Below, piece after piece: positions 1 to 11,584 of a stretch of DNA of 64,000 bases. How positions within the stretch are numbered: position 1 is the first letter of the stretch; each line of letters begins with the position of its first letter. Position numbers and translations under genes: made by a program. The stretch covers positions 95,263 to 159,262 of the forward strand of contig QCIS01000003.1 of the NCBI GenBank assembly GCA_003216535.1, written 5' to 3'. Under the pieces are notes generated by a model that worked only from the letters and a program-made list of their open reading frames with translations, was not told the DNA's origin and searched no databases. This DNA is from Prochlorococcus sp. AG-402-N08 (GTDB lineage: Bacteria; Cyanobacteriota; Cyanobacteriia; PCC-6307; Cyanobiaceae).

Positions 1-876
1 CTAAAGAAAAATAAAAATAAATGCATAATTGCTATATCTGGAAACGAAATTATTGGTTATTTGAATATTTTTCCTTTAAACAAAAAAGAGACTTGCTTAA
101 AAATATCTAAGCCCAAGTTAATTAACAGCGAGTATTCTTTAACAGTTAAACAATTAACTTTAGGATTGATAAAAAAATCTATATCAATAAAAGACATCAA
201 AACTTCAAGTTGGATAATTAACGCTGATATAAACAATAATGACCTAATATCAACTGCAAGAGAATTAGGCTTTCAACCCTTAGGAGAGATAATACTTTGG
301 GATGGTTGTTATCTAAATAAATCTATAAAGCAAAATACCCATGGCTATGAATTAATTAATGAATTCCAAAATATTAATAAACAAAATATATCGAAAATAG
401 TGAATTTCATAAGATCAAATCAATCTCCCTTAATAAGAAATACTTTAGATTTTGATCAAGAAGACATTCTTAAAAGAAATAACTCTAAAAGTGGTGCCCT
501 AATATATGAAAATTCTGTTTTATGTACAATTTTAAAAGATGTAAATTATCAAAACGAAGAAATTTATACTTTAACTATAAGTAGATATTGGGATAAGAGA
601 TTCAATTCTATTTTAAAAGAATTTATAAAAAGATTTTTCGAAAAATCTCCTGTTTCATATTTAAAAACCTATAAAGAAAATTCTCAATTAAATCTTTTTC
701 TTGAAGAATGTAATCTCAAAGAAAAAAATCAAGAAATTATTCTTATTAGGAATACAATAATTAAAAATGAAGCAAAACAAGTAAATAAAATAAATCAATC
801 TTTGGAATCAATCTTTGAGAAATTAAGTCCACAAGGTAATCCATATCCATCTCCTTTTCCATTAAAAACAAAGTGA
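1..876 (+). CDS. Conserved cyanobacterial hypothetical protein, possibly GNAT-like; 5' truncated by window edge
   Basis: Reading frame is open from base 1 ([27 protein letters not shown]...), so the TTG at 61 is probably not the true start. The 'I.G.EIIGYL' stretch resembles GNAT strand motifs, which is weak evidence. Confidence 0.6.
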   Translation, partial: LKKNKNKCIIAISGNEIIGYLNIFPLNKKETCLKISKPKLINSEYSLTVKQLTLGLIKKSISIKDIKTSSWIINADINNNDLISTARELGFQPLGEIILWDGCYLNKSIKQNTHGYELINEFQNINKQNISKIVNFIRSNQSPLIRNTLDFDQEDILKRNNSKSGALIYENSVLCTILKDVNYQNEEIYTLTISRYWDKRFNSILKEFIKRFFEKSPVSYLKTYKENSQLNLFLEECNLKEKNQEIILIRNTIIKNEAKQVNKINQSLESIFEKLSPQGNPYPSPFPLKTK

Positions 877-1334
877 AATTTTGCAAACCAAAACCCAAAT
901 CAATTTTGAGTTTGGATATAGGGACCAAAAGAATAGGATTAGCTTATTGTGATCCCCTATGCATAACATCAAATATACTTCCAGCAGTAAATAGATTTGA
1001 AAATCATCAAGAAATTAAAATCATTAGAAATCATATAAATGAATTAAATTTGACTGGTTTTATTGTGGGTATTCCACTTGATGAGGAAGGTCAAATGACC
1101 ACTCAAGCTATTAATTGTAAAAAATACGGTCAATTACTTTCAAATGAATTAAAGCTTCCATTTTCTTACGTCAACGAACATAGTTCAACTTGGGAATCTT
1201 CAAATAGATTTGGAATAAAAAAAGACAAATCTGGTTTGATTGATAGTTTCTCAGCAAAAATAATACTAGAACAATGGATCGAAGAAGGTCCTGAATTAGA
1301 AGAATTAGCTGGTAAACGTCAGATAAAATATTAG
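873..1334 (+). CDS. ruvX: YqgF/RuvX family putative Holliday junction resolvase / pre-16S rRNA nuclease
   Basis: [16 protein letters not shown] motif plus [12 protein letters not shown] and [11 protein letters not shown] start overlapping the upstream stop. Confidence 0.88.
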   Translation: MKFCKPKPKSILSLDIGTKRIGLAYCDPLCITSNILPAVNRFENHQEIKIIRNHINELNLTGFIVGIPLDEEGQMTTQAINCKKYGQLLSNELKLPFSYVNEHSSTWESSNRFGIKKDKSGLIDSFSAKIILEQWIEEGPELEELAGKRQIKY

Positions 1335-1360
1335 TATTAAAAAGGATAGATAATTTTTAA

Positions 1361-1897
1361 ATGAAAGAAACCAACTCAAATGATAATTATGATGCACAGA
1401 CTCTAATATTAAATGACGCAAATGGAAACGAGCTATTTTGTTATCTTGAACAATTAGTAAGTGTTGAAGGAAAAGAATATGCTTTATTAACTCCGGTTGA
1501 TACTCCAGTAAGTCTTTTCAAGATAAATGAAAAAGATGAACCTGAACTAATTGAGAAAATAGACAAAAATGAACAAATACTAAAAAATGCTGAAGCGGTT
1601 CTTCAAGAACATGATTTAAGACTTATTAGATCCGCGGTTACATTAACAGTATCAGGAGAACTTGAAGAACCAATTTACGATGAATTAGAAGAAGATTATG
1701 TTGATGATGATACTGAGAGTTATGAATTACTTGTCAACTTTAATCTTTTTGACCAAGAATATGGATTATATATTCCACTAGATCCTTTTTTTGTTGTGGG
1801 TAAATTAAAAGATAAAGGGGCCTTATTAGTTGAAGATGATGAGTTCGATAAAATTCAACCTTTAATTGAAACTGAGCTTGAAAAAAGTAGTTCTTAA
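1361..1897 (+). CDS. DUF3727-type conserved cyanobacterial protein
   Basis: ORF with acidic composition; 'LILNDANGNELFCYLEQLVSVEGKEYALLTPVDTPV' is typical of this family; lies between ruvX and yqeG. Confidence 0.7.
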   Translation: MKETNSNDNYDAQTLILNDANGNELFCYLEQLVSVEGKEYALLTPVDTPVSLFKINEKDEPELIEKIDKNEQILKNAEAVLQEHDLRLIRSAVTLTVSGELEEPIYDELEEDYVDDDTESYELLVNFNLFDQEYGLYIPLDPFFVVGKLKDKGALLVEDDEFDKIQPLIETELEKSSS

Positions 1898-1902
1898 AAT
1901 AA

Positions 1903-2397
1903 ATGAGATCTATCCTAAAAGTTAATTGGGATTCAAATTTACCAATATATGCGATTTCTCAATCTGAGTTGCAAAAAAATGGAATTCATTCTTTATTGCT
2001 AGACGTGGATGGGACTCTATTAAATAGAAAATCAAATATGATCCCAAAATCAGTAAAAAATTGGATAATAGAATCTAAAAAACTTTTCTCCTTATATCTA
2101 ATAAGTAATAATCCATCAAAAAAAAGAATCGCAAAAATAGCGAAAGAATTAAATTTAAGGTACAAATACAATGCATCAAAACCAGGAAAAAAAGTAACTT
2201 TGTCTGCTCTCAAAGAAATTGGCAGTGAGCCAAAAAATATAGCCATTATTGGCGACAGAATTTTTACAGATATTATTGTTGGGAACAGATGTAATATAAA
2301 AACAATATTAGTTAAGCGATTAAATAAAAATGGCTTGCCTATAAAATTTAACTTAACTTTGACAATAGAAAGATTAATTTCTTATTTTATAAAATGA
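1903..2397 (+). CDS. YqeG family HAD-IIIA phosphatase
   Basis: HAD motif [18 protein letters not shown], and [14 protein letters not shown]. Confidence 0.85.
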   Translation: MRSILKVNWDSNLPIYAISQSELQKNGIHSLLLDVDGTLLNRKSNMIPKSVKNWIIESKKLFSLYLISNNPSKKRIAKIAKELNLRYKYNASKPGKKVTLSALKEIGSEPKNIAIIGDRIFTDIIVGNRCNIKTILVKRLNKNGLPIKFNLTLTIERLISYFIK

Positions 2398-3476
2398 AAA
2401 CTTGGGTTATAAAGATTGGGACTAGTATTTTAAGAGGAACAGATGAAACATCTACAGAAGAAGTTATTGAAACCCTTTCTAGATCCTTTACAAATTTCCT
2501 TTCAAAAGGAAACAAATTAATTTTAGTAACTAGTGGAGCCGTTGGATTAGGTTGCCAAAAATTAAATATTAAAACGAGACCAAATGATTTAAGTACCCTT
2601 CAAGCCACTGCTGCAGTAGGTCAAGTTAATTTAATGTCCTTGTACGATAAAGTATTTAATAAATTAGGTCACAATATTGCTCAAATTTTAATAACTAAAG
2701 CTGATTTCAATTCACGAGAATCCTTTAATAACGCTTCTAAAACTTTAAAAAAATTAATCGATTTGAATGTTATTCCAATAGTAAATGAAAATGACACCGT
2801 AGCAAATGAAGAGCTTAAATATGGAGATAATGATACCCTCTCTGCTTTAGTTGCCTTAGCTATAAATGCTAACAAGCTTATTTTATTAACCGATATTGAA
2901 AATCTATATTCAGAAGATCCACGTAATAATAAAGATGCTCAACCTATTAAAGAAGTTCATAATAGTGAATTAAAAGAAATTAAAGATAAAAATTTTCAAA
3001 ATTCAAATAATGAATGGGGAACAGGAGGAATTTCTACAAAATTAATTTCTGCAGAAATAGCAACAAAAGGAGGAGTAGAAGTCCAACTAGTTGATGGAAC
3101 TAATAAAAAAAATTTAATTGAAATTTTTAATGATAATAAAATTGGAACTTTATTTTTTCCAGTAGAAAAACCTATAGGAAGCAAAAAAAGTTGGCTTTCA
3201 CATGCAATTCAAACCGTAGGTAAAATCACTTTAGATGACGGGGCTTCTTTTGCAATTAAAAAAAAAGGTGCCTCACTTTTAGTAGTTGGTGTTAAGAATG
3301 TAGAAGGAAACTTTACGGTTAATCAGGCAGTTAAAATCGTAAATACAAATAATAAAGAAGTTGCAAAAGGTTTAGTATCAATAAGTAGCGACAAATTAAG
3401 AAGTATCTTAAATAATAAAGAAAATAACAACTCCTCGATAATTGTCGTACACAGAGATGTTCTTGCTCTCTCTTAG
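2394..3476 (+). CDS. proB: Glutamate 5-kinase
   Basis: [28 protein letters not shown]...FGDNDTLSA-like motif; C-terminal PUA-like region; ATGA overlap with yqeG. Confidence 0.93.
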   Translation: MKTWVIKIGTSILRGTDETSTEEVIETLSRSFTNFLSKGNKLILVTSGAVGLGCQKLNIKTRPNDLSTLQATAAVGQVNLMSLYDKVFNKLGHNIAQILITKADFNSRESFNNASKTLKKLIDLNVIPIVNENDTVANEELKYGDNDTLSALVALAINANKLILLTDIENLYSEDPRNNKDAQPIKEVHNSELKEIKDKNFQNSNNEWGTGGISTKLISAEIATKGGVEVQLVDGTNKKNLIEIFNDNKIGTLFFPVEKPIGSKKSWLSHAIQTVGKITLDDGASFAIKKKGASLLVVGVKNVEGNFTVNQAVKIVNTNNKEVAKGLVSISSDKLRSILNNKENNNSSIIVVHRDVLALS

Positions 3477-3495
3477 AAAAAATTAAAACTGAAAA

Positions 3496-4530
3496 ATGCT
3501 TTTGAGTAATTTAGTTGATCTAATAAAAAAAGGAAATTCAAATTTTATTAGTGCTAATATTTTTGAAGATTTAAATATAGAGGATGCTGCCTCATTAGAT
3601 GATGCAGTTAACCATCAAATATCTTTTTTAGAGGAAAATAATATCCTTAAAGAAAAATTAGATCAAACTAAAGCATCAGTAATAATAACTACTAACAATG
3701 ATGAAATCGTTAGTATCCTTAAGAAACTCAATATATCAAACATAATCGTTAAAAATCCAAGAATTGCATTTGCAGAAGTATTGGATTGTTTATATAAAAC
3801 TATCAATTTCAAAGCAGGAATTCACGCTTCAGCTGTTATAGATAAAACAGCAATAATTGGAGCAGATTGTCATATTGGACCTAATGTCTATATTGGAGAA
3901 AATACTGTAATTGGTGACAATAATCATATTCTTCCTGGATCATCAATTTTAGGCAATGTTCGAATAGGAGATAATAATATAATTCATCCAAATTGTGTTA
4001 TTTATGAAAATACCACTATAAATAATAATTGTGTAATTAATTCAAATTCTGTAATTGGATCTGAGGGATTTGGTTTTATTCCAAAAGATGGCAAATGGGT
4101 AAAGATGCCTCAAAAAGGTGGTGTAAAAATAATGAGTTTTGTAGAAATTGGAACGAATTGTTGTATTGATAGACCCGCAGTAGGATTTACTTTTATTGAT
4201 GAGGGAACAAAGTTGGATAATTTAGTACAAGTAGGACATGGAGTTAAGATTGGTAAGAATTGCGCATTTGCAGCTCAAGTTGGTATCGCTGGAGGAGCAA
4301 ATATTGGAGATGGTGTTATTTTGGCAGGACAAGTAGGCGTCAATAATAGAGTAAAAGTAGGGAATAATGTCATAGCGAGTTCAAAATGCGGGATCCATTG
4401 TGACATAGAAGATGGCAAGATAATTAGTGGTTTCCCCGCGATGGAAAATAAATCATGGCTAAGGAGTTCAAGTATTTTTAAAAAATTACCAGCATTAGCA
4501 AAAAAACTTAGACAATTAGACAATCAATAA
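3496..4530 (+). CDS. lpxD: UDP-3-O-(3-hydroxymyristoyl)glucosamine N-acyltransferase
   Basis: Left-handed beta-helix hexapeptide repeats; NSVIGSEGFGFIP and CCIDRP...TKLDNLVQVGHGVKIGKNC. Confidence 0.92.
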   Translation: MLLSNLVDLIKKGNSNFISANIFEDLNIEDAASLDDAVNHQISFLEENNILKEKLDQTKASVIITTNNDEIVSILKKLNISNIIVKNPRIAFAEVLDCLYKTINFKAGIHASAVIDKTAIIGADCHIGPNVYIGENTVIGDNNHILPGSSILGNVRIGDNNIIHPNCVIYENTTINNNCVINSNSVIGSEGFGFIPKDGKWVKMPQKGGVKIMSFVEIGTNCCIDRPAVGFTFIDEGTKLDNLVQVGHGVKIGKNCAFAAQVGIAGGANIGDGVILAGQVGVNNRVKVGNNVIASSKCGIHCDIEDGKIISGFPAMENKSWLRSSSIFKKLPALAKKLRQLDNQ

Positions 4531-4558
4531 TTTATTGTTCTATTAAACAAAAATTTAA

Positions 4559-5632
4559 ATGAAGAAATATAAGATTGTTTTATTGTCAGGAGACGGAATT
4601 GGACCAGAGATTTCAGAAGTTTCAAAAAAAGTTTTAAAAATGCTTTCAAAAAAACATAATTTCGATATTGAAATTATTGAAAAATTATTTGGAGGGATAG
4701 CTTATGAAAAATATGGGACTCCTGCTCCAGATGAGACACTAAATCAATGCAAAAAAAGTGATGCTGTACTTTTAGCATGTGTTGGAGGTATTAAATATGA
4801 CTCTCTTTCAAGAGAATTAAGACCAGAAAGTGGGTTACTAAAGTTAAGATCTGCCCTAAACCTTTTCGCAAATATCAGGCCAGTCAAAATAAGAAAATCT
4901 CTCTTAGATGCAAGTACATTAAAAAAAGAAATCGTTGAGAATGTAGATCTTATTGTTGTAAGAGAATTAATAGGGGGTATTTATTTTGGGAACCCAAGAG
5001 GACATATAACAAATATAAAAATCCCAAAAGCTTTTAATACTATGGTTTATAATTCGGCCGAAATAGAAAGAATCACTGAAATAGCAATAAAAATTGCTAA
5101 CCAAAGAAATAAAAAAATATGTTCTGTTGATAAATCAAACGTTCTTGAGGTTAGTCAATTGTGGAGAGATACAGTTTTAAATATCACCTCAAAAGATAAA
5201 AAAATATCACTAAGCAATATGTACGTTGATAATGCAGCAATGCAATTAGTAAGAGATCCTGGTCAATTTGATGTGATTTTAACTAGTAATTTATTTGGTG
5301 ATATTTTAAGCGATTTAGCCGCAATGTTAACAGGTTCTATTGGTATGCTTCCATCTGCTTCTCTAAACAATAATGGGCCAGGGGTTTTTGAACCTGTTCA
5401 TGGTTCGGCTCCTGATATAGCTGGTAAAAACATGGCAAATCCTATTGCGATGCTTTTATCCTCTTCCATGATGTTAAGAATTGGATTAAATGAAGAAGAA
5501 GCCGCAGAAAATTTAGAAACTGCTATTGATAAAGTTTTATCAAACGGATATAGAACAGCAGATTTAGCTGATGGGTCTTCTGAAGTTTTATCTTGCAGTG
5601 AAATCGGAGAAAAAATAATAGATGAAATTTAA
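4559..5632 (+). CDS. leuB: 3-isopropylmalate dehydrogenase
   Basis: LLSGDGIGPEI, VRELIGGIYFG, NLFGDILSDLAAMLTGSIGMLPSASL, EPVHGSAPDIAGK. Confidence 0.94.
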   Translation: MKKYKIVLLSGDGIGPEISEVSKKVLKMLSKKHNFDIEIIEKLFGGIAYEKYGTPAPDETLNQCKKSDAVLLACVGGIKYDSLSRELRPESGLLKLRSALNLFANIRPVKIRKSLLDASTLKKEIVENVDLIVVRELIGGIYFGNPRGHITNIKIPKAFNTMVYNSAEIERITEIAIKIANQRNKKICSVDKSNVLEVSQLWRDTVLNITSKDKKISLSNMYVDNAAMQLVRDPGQFDVILTSNLFGDILSDLAAMLTGSIGMLPSASLNNNGPGVFEPVHGSAPDIAGKNMANPIAMLLSSSMMLRIGLNEEEAAENLETAIDKVLSNGYRTADLADGSSEVLSCSEIGEKIIDEI

Positions 5633-5721
5633 AAAAAAATTAATAAATAAAAAAATATTTTCAAGTAAAACATAAAGTTGGCATATGACCTGTCAGAATC
5701 ATTAGATATTGTTTTTAAAAA

Positions 5722-6621
5722 ATGTCAAAACGTCATCCAGTAGTCGCTGTAACAGGATCTTCAGGAGCAGGAACAAGTACTGTAAAAAGAGCCTTTGAGC
5801 ATATTTTTGCAAGAGAAGATATTGTTCCCGCAGTTGTAGAAGGTGATAGTTATCATAGGTTTGAAAGAATGCCTATGAAAAAAGCTATGGCAGAGGCTCT
5901 TTCAAAAGGCGAAAATTTTTCTCACTTTGGCCCAGAGGCTAATCTTTTTGACAAGCTAGAAGAACTTTTTAAAATCTATGGTGAAACTGGTGGAGGGAAG
6001 AAAAGATATTATCTACATAGTCCTGAAGAAGCGGAAGAACATAATATAAGACTTGGGACATCCTTAGAACCGGGACAATTTACTCCATGGGAAGATATTC
6101 CTGAGGAAACAGACGTACTTTTTTATGAGGGGTTACATGGTGGAGTGGAAGGCGATGGATACAATGTGGCATCTTATGCTGATTTACTTGTTGGCGTTGT
6201 TCCGATAACAAATTTAGAGTGGATTCAAAAAATCCATAGAGATAACGCAGAAAGAGGTTACTCAGCTGAAACCATTGTGGATACTATATTGAGAAGAATG
6301 CCTGATTATATAAATCACATTTGTCCACAATTCAGCAAAACAGATATTAATTTCCAAAGAATTCCCACAATTGACACTTCCAATCCTTTCATATGCAGGA
6401 ATATTCCAACTCCTGATGAGAGCTTTGTGATCATACATTTCAGAAAAGGTGCAAGAGAGAAATGGGGTATTGATTTTCAATACTTGCTTGGAATGATTCA
6501 CGATTCATTTATGTCAAGTCCAACCAGCATCGTTGTAAATGGCGGGAAAATGGGTTTCGCAATGGAACTTATTCTTACTCCAATAATTCATAAAATGATT
6601 GAGGAGAAAAATAAAGGATAA
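5722..6621 (+). CDS. prk: Phosphoribulokinase
   Basis: P-loop VTGSSGAGTSTVKRAF, VEGDSYHRFER, FYEGLHGG; matches the Calvin-cycle enzyme. Confidence 0.94.
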   Translation: MSKRHPVVAVTGSSGAGTSTVKRAFEHIFAREDIVPAVVEGDSYHRFERMPMKKAMAEALSKGENFSHFGPEANLFDKLEELFKIYGETGGGKKRYYLHSPEEAEEHNIRLGTSLEPGQFTPWEDIPEETDVLFYEGLHGGVEGDGYNVASYADLLVGVVPITNLEWIQKIHRDNAERGYSAETIVDTILRRMPDYINHICPQFSKTDINFQRIPTIDTSNPFICRNIPTPDESFVIIHFRKGAREKWGIDFQYLLGMIHDSFMSSPTSIVVNGGKMGFAMELILTPIIHKMIEEKNKG

Positions 6622-6763
6622 CTTAGTTTTCTAGAATCAACTCAAATTCTTATATTTTTTCTAATGATTAAGGAGTTTCTAATCTATAAAATCTCAAATA
6701 TTTATATATCTTTCTTGATAAAAGTACCTTACTTAGATTTAAATAGAAAAAACAGGTAACGTT

Positions 6764-7645
6764 GTGTCATTAATCGACTGGTTTGCCGCAAGGCGTAAAG
6801 ATCAATTTGTTGGGAAAGTTTCACAAGATAATGACGAGGGAGATGGTTTGTGGGTTAAATGTTCCGAATGTTCGCAAGTAGCCTATAGAAAAGACTTAAT
6901 TTCAAATTTCAATGTTTGTAGTAATTGTGGCCACCATAATAGAATTAATAGCGATGAAAGGATAAATATAATTGCTGATAAAAATTCATTCAAAGAGTTT
7001 GATAGTTCACTAAGTCCTACAGATCCTTTAGGTTTTAAAGATAGAAGGTCTTATGCTGATCGAATTAAAGAAAGTCAAGCAGGTACAGGTTTAAGAGATG
7101 GAGTGGTAACAGGCATCTGTTCTGTAAATTCCATGCCTTTAGCATTAGCTGTTATGGATTTTAGATTTATGGGAGGATCAATGGGTTCAGTAGTTGGTGA
7201 AAAAATTACAAGAATAATTGAGAGAGCAACATTAGAAAATTTTCCAATTCTTATTGTTTGCGCATCAGGCGGAGCAAGGATGCAAGAAGGCATGTTAAGT
7301 CTCATGCAAATGGCAAAAATATCTGGAGCACTAAAAAAACATAAAGAAAAAAATCTTCTATATATGCCCTTATTAACTCATCCAACCACTGGGGGAGTAA
7401 CAGCAAGCTTTGCAATGTTAGGTGATTTAATTTTGGCGGAACCTAAAGCTCTTATTGGATTTGCTGGAAGAAGGGTTATAGAACAAACTTTAAGAGAAAA
7501 ATTACCAGATAATTTTCAAACAGCTGAATATCTGCTTGAACATGGTTTTGTTGATGTAATTGTTAAAAGGAAAGATCTCAAGGATACTCTTACTAAAATT
7601 TTAAAAATTCATGGTGTAAAAGAACTTGCAAAAGCAAATATATAA
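6764..7645 (+). CDS. accD: Acetyl-CoA carboxylase carboxyltransferase beta subunit
   Basis: Zinc ribbon C-x2-C...C-x2-C at the N-terminus; [36 protein letters not shown] start. Confidence 0.93.
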   Translation: MSLIDWFAARRKDQFVGKVSQDNDEGDGLWVKCSECSQVAYRKDLISNFNVCSNCGHHNRINSDERINIIADKNSFKEFDSSLSPTDPLGFKDRRSYADRIKESQAGTGLRDGVVTGICSVNSMPLALAVMDFRFMGGSMGSVVGEKITRIIERATLENFPILIVCASGGARMQEGMLSLMQMAKISGALKKHKEKNLLYMPLLTHPTTGGVTASFAMLGDLILAEPKALIGFAGRRVIEQTLREKLPDNFQTAEYLLEHGFVDVIVKRKDLKDTLTKILKIHGVKELAKANI

Positions 7646-7646
7646 A

Positions 7647-8039
7647 ATGAGAATTATTTCAAATTTCTTTTATTTTTCTTTAAGCCTTTTATTTTTTATT
7701 TTAAATTTTTCTTCCTACTCATATGCAATAGGAAATGTTGACTGGGTCCTCCTAAAAGAGAATAATGAAGGAAGAGAATGGCTTGATAAAGGGAGTATTA
7801 AATCGCTTCCAAATGGTGAAATAAGTGTGTTAACAAAGTTCTTTAAAAATCCAACTAATTCTGATGATAATGGAGAGTTATCACTTTATGTAATGAGAAT
7901 TAATTGCGATGAAAAAAAGTTCAAAGATACTTCAATAAATGGAATTCCTAAATTCAATTCAAAATGGCAGACTTCTAATAATGATGAACTTATAGATGTT
8001 GTTATTGAAAATAGCTGTTCAGAGTTTATTAATAAATAA
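7647..8039 (+). CDS. Conserved hypothetical exported protein
   Basis: N-terminal hydrophobic signal sequence MRIISNFFYFSLSLLFFILNFSSYSYA; ATG at 7647 is preferred over the track start at 7626. Confidence 0.65.
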   Translation: MRIISNFFYFSLSLLFFILNFSSYSYAIGNVDWVLLKENNEGREWLDKGSIKSLPNGEISVLTKFFKNPTNSDDNGELSLYVMRINCDEKKFKDTSINGIPKFNSKWQTSNNDELIDVVIENSCSEFINK

Positions 8040-8041
8040 GA

Positions 8042-9139
8042 ATGAATACTAAAAATAAAAAATTAAAAATAGCAATCGCTGGACTTGGGTTTGGTAAAAA
8101 AGTTCATTTAGAGGCACTAAAAGAGTCAGATTATTTAAAGCCTGTAGCTATTTATCATTACGAGAAAAAGCAAAAATCGATTTTAGAGAAAGAAATGGGA
8201 CTAGAGTTTTTTTATAATTGGGAAGACTTAGTTAAATCTCCAGAAATTGATGGAATTATTATTGCTACTCCTCCTGAATCAAGATTTAAATTAGCAAAAC
8301 AAGCGCTTGAGAATAATAAAAATTTGCTATTGGAAAAACCCGTTGCAATATCGTCCTCTGAAATAGAAGAGCTTCAGAGAATATCTTTGATTAATAACTT
8401 AAGCGTATGTGTTGATTTCGAATATAGAGCAGTACCCCTTTTTCTTCAAACAAAAAAACTTATTAATGAACAAATTTTAGGAGATATATATTTAGTCAAA
8501 TTAGATTGGTTAATGGGCAGTAGATCCGATCCTAAAAGAGCTTGGAATTGGTATTCTTTGGGAGAAAAAGGTGGAGGAGTTATTGGCGCCTTAGGTACTC
8601 ATGCATTTGATATGTTGAATTGGTTTTTTGGAGAATCAATAAATGTATCTGGTAAGTTAGCAACATCAATCAAAAAAAGACCTTTACCTAATTCATCTGA
8701 TTTAAAAGATGTTACTAGCGAGGATGTTTGTCTCGCTAATTTAGAAATATCAAACTACAGCTCCAATCTTATTCCATGTCAGGTATCATTATCATCGATT
8801 TCTAAAAACGGAAGAGGATTTAGTTTAGAAATATATGGAAGCGAAGGTTCACTTATTCTTAAAAGCGAAAACCAAAAAGATTATGTCCATGGTTTTAATT
8901 TGAAATATTCAAACAAAGAAAATAAAATACAAAATTTAACTGCAGATTTAAGTTTTAATTTTGAAAAAACATGGACTGATGGGAGAATAGCTCCAATTTT
9001 GAGAATTCAAAATTTATGGGCTGAGAGTATTTTTAATAAAACACCTATCATTCCAGGATTATGCGAAGGACTTGCTAGTCATAAAGTTTGCGAAGCCATA
9101 AGAGAATCTTCGAAAAGCGGATTAAGAATCAAAATTTAA
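8042..9139 (+). CDS. Gfo/Idh/MocA family NAD(P)-dependent oxidoreductase
   Basis: IAGLGFGKKVHLEAL Rossmann motif; IIIATPPESRF; LLEKPVAIS. Confidence 0.88.
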   Translation: MNTKNKKLKIAIAGLGFGKKVHLEALKESDYLKPVAIYHYEKKQKSILEKEMGLEFFYNWEDLVKSPEIDGIIIATPPESRFKLAKQALENNKNLLLEKPVAISSSEIEELQRISLINNLSVCVDFEYRAVPLFLQTKKLINEQILGDIYLVKLDWLMGSRSDPKRAWNWYSLGEKGGGVIGALGTHAFDMLNWFFGESINVSGKLATSIKKRPLPNSSDLKDVTSEDVCLANLEISNYSSNLIPCQVSLSSISKNGRGFSLEIYGSEGSLILKSENQKDYVHGFNLKYSNKENKIQNLTADLSFNFEKTWTDGRIAPILRIQNLWAESIFNKTPIIPGLCEGLASHKVCEAIRESSKSGLRIKI

Positions 9140-9243
9140 GGCTATAACACTTATATGTAGCAATTATCACTCGATAAAGTATTGGATTGATTTTATTTTT
9201 TCTTCATATTCTGGAAAAATCAATTGAACTGATTTATTAAAGA

Positions 9244-10311
9244 ATGGCTTTAAATTATTACAAAAATGAGCTAAAAGAAAACGCTCAATTATTAGCTTCT
9301 AAAGGAAAAGGAATATTAGCAGTAGATGAATCCACTAAAACAGTAGGTAAAAGACTCGCTGGAATTGGAGTTGAGAATACTGAAGACAATAGGAAAGCAT
9401 ATAGAGGAATGCTTTTTACGACAGAAGGTCTTGGTAAATATATAAGTGGAGCAATCCTATTCGAAGAAACTCTTTATCAGAATCACCAAGATGGTGAGTC
9501 AATGGTTAAGAAACTAAATGATTTAGGTATTATTCCAGGTATAAAGGTCGATAAAGGTCTAAATCCACTTCCTGGAGGAGGGGATGTAGAAACTTTTTGC
9601 TCTGGCCTAGATGGGTTAGTTGAAAGAGCCGCAAAATATTATGAACAAGGTGCAAGATTTGCAAAGTGGAGAGCAGTTCTGCAAATTACAAATGATGGTT
9701 GCCCTTCAAAACTATCAATTCAAGAAAATGCTTGGGGATTAGCAAGGTATGCAAGATCAGTTCAAGAATCTGGCTTGGTACCAATTATTGAACCTGAAAT
9801 CTTAATGGACGGCGATCATACTATTGAAAAAACTGCCGAAGTCCAAGAAGAGGTAATAAAGCAGGTTTATATTGCCTGTCAAGCTAATGGAGTTTTTCTA
9901 GAAGGAACTCTATTAAAACCCTCTATGACAGTCAATGGAGCAGATTGTCCAACAAAGGCTGATCCTATGAAAGTTGCTGAAATGACAATCAGAACTATGG
10001 AAAGATGCGTTCCTGCATCTGTTCCTGGAATAGTTTTCCTATCAGGAGGGTTAAGTGAAGAAGCTGCTTCTGTTTATTTAAATAATATGAACACTCTTTA
10101 CAGGAAAGCTTTATGGAATGTTTCATTCTCCTATGGAAGAGCATTACAGCATTCATGCTTAAAGTCTTGGAAAGGAAGCGACGTTGAAGAAGGTCAAAAA
10201 GCGTTATTAGCAAGAGCTCAAGCAAACTCTGAAGCTTCAAAAGGTTCCTATGTAGCAGGATCTCAACCTTCATCTGATGAGCAATTGTTTGTAGCAGGCT
10301 ACAATTACTAA
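9244..10311 (+). CDS. Fructose-bisphosphate aldolase class I
   Basis: GKGILAVDESTKTVGKRL, GARFAKWRAVL, VPIIEPEILMDGDH, LEGTLLKPSM: class I (Schiff-base) FBA signatures. Confidence 0.93.
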   Translation: MALNYYKNELKENAQLLASKGKGILAVDESTKTVGKRLAGIGVENTEDNRKAYRGMLFTTEGLGKYISGAILFEETLYQNHQDGESMVKKLNDLGIIPGIKVDKGLNPLPGGGDVETFCSGLDGLVERAAKYYEQGARFAKWRAVLQITNDGCPSKLSIQENAWGLARYARSVQESGLVPIIEPEILMDGDHTIEKTAEVQEEVIKQVYIACQANGVFLEGTLLKPSMTVNGADCPTKADPMKVAEMTIRTMERCVPASVPGIVFLSGGLSEEAASVYLNNMNTLYRKALWNVSFSYGRALQHSCLKSWKGSDVEEGQKALLARAQANSEASKGSYVAGSQPSSDEQLFVAGYNY

Positions 10312-10457
10312 CTAAATAATTCTAAAAATATACTCTGGGTCATAAAATTAGTTTCTTTAATTTAGTATTTTGTATATCTAATGACGTGACATTTGATACC
10401 TCTTTATACTAAACTCGCTGAAACATGTGCTTTTATAGCATTTAACTTATTTTAATT

Positions 10458-11531
10458 ATGGCCCTCGTTCCACTAAGACTACTTTTAGATCACGCTGCTG
10501 AGAATGGTTACGGTATTCCAGCTTTCAATGTTAATAACCTTGAGCAAGTTCAAGCAATCATGGAAGCAGCATATGAAACAGATAGTCCTGTTATCCTCCA
10601 AGCTTCAAGAGGGGCAAGAAATTATGCAGGAGAAATTTTCCTACGTCATCTAATACTTGCAGCTACAGAAACATATCCTAATATCCCAGTAGTAATGCAC
10701 CAAGACCATGGTAATGAGCCATCAACATGCTATTCAGCAGCAATAAATGGTTTCACATCAGTAATGATGGATGGTTCTCTAGAGGCAGATGCAAAAACAC
10801 CCGCTAGTTACGAATATAATGTTGCAGTTACAAAAAAAGTAGTAGATTTTGCTCATTCAGTTGGAGTTAGTGTTGAAGGAGAATTAGGTTGCTTAGGTTC
10901 ATTAGAAACAGGGAAAGGTGAAGCAGAAGATGGTCATGGATTTGAAGGTGAACTTTCTACAGATATGCTTTTGACTGATCCTGAAGAAGCGGCAGATTTT
11001 GTTGCTAAAACAAAAGTTGATGCATTAGCTATTGCTATAGGTACAAGTCATGGTGCATATAAATTCACAAGGAAGCCTACAGGAGAAGTTCTCGCAATAA
11101 GCAGAATTGCTGAAATCCATAAAGCACTTCCAAATACACATCTTGTAATGCATGGATCTAGTTCAGTGCCTCAGGAATGGTTGGATATTATTAACAAATA
11201 TGGTGGTGAAATTCCTCAAACATATGGTGTTCCTGTTGAAGAGATTCAAGAGGGAATAAGAAATGGAGTTAGGAAAGTCAACATTGATACTGATAACAGA
11301 CTTGCTTTCACTGCCGCGGTAAGAGAGGCAGCATTTGCTGACAAGGCAAACTTTGACCCAAGACATTTCAACAAACCTGCAAGAAAATACATGAAGCAAG
11401 TTTGTCTTGACAGATACAAGCAGTTCTGGTGCGAAGGTCAAGCAAGTAAGATCAAGCAAAACAGCACCAATTACTTTGCTGATCTTTATGCTAAAGGTGA
11501 TTTAGATCCAAAAGTAAAAGTTACTGTTTAA
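10458..11531 (+). CDS. fba: Fructose-bisphosphate aldolase class II
   Basis: [41 protein letters not shown]: class II zinc aldolase signatures. Confidence 0.94.
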   Translation: MALVPLRLLLDHAAENGYGIPAFNVNNLEQVQAIMEAAYETDSPVILQASRGARNYAGEIFLRHLILAATETYPNIPVVMHQDHGNEPSTCYSAAINGFTSVMMDGSLEADAKTPASYEYNVAVTKKVVDFAHSVGVSVEGELGCLGSLETGKGEAEDGHGFEGELSTDMLLTDPEEAADFVAKTKVDALAIAIGTSHGAYKFTRKPTGEVLAISRIAEIHKALPNTHLVMHGSSSVPQEWLDIINKYGGEIPQTYGVPVEEIQEGIRNGVRKVNIDTDNRLAFTAAVREAAFADKANFDPRHFNKPARKYMKQVCLDRYKQFWCEGQASKIKQNSTNYFADLYAKGDLDPKVKVTV

Positions 11532-11548
11532 TTAATAACTGAATCAAA

Positions 11549-11584
11549 CAAAAAAAGACCTCCAAAATTGGGGGTCTTTTTTTA
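11549..11584. terminator. Probable bidirectional Rho-independent terminator between fba and purQ
   Basis: AAAAAAGACCTCCAAAATTGGGGGTCTTTTTTT: about 8-bp stem (AGACCTCC/GGGGGTCT with one G-T pair), flanked by A-tract and T-tract, between convergent genes. Confidence 0.85.

Noticed and set aside
1986-2246. 86-aa minus-strand ORF inside yqeG
   Set aside because: Shadow ORF; Phe/Leu-rich, as expected from A-rich coding sequence read in antisense.
9995-10273. 92-aa minus-strand ORF inside class I aldolase
   Set aside because: Shadow ORF within a confident gene; Leu-rich translation of the opposite strand.
11163-11459. 98-aa minus-strand ORF inside class II aldolase
   Set aside because: Shadow ORF within a confident gene.
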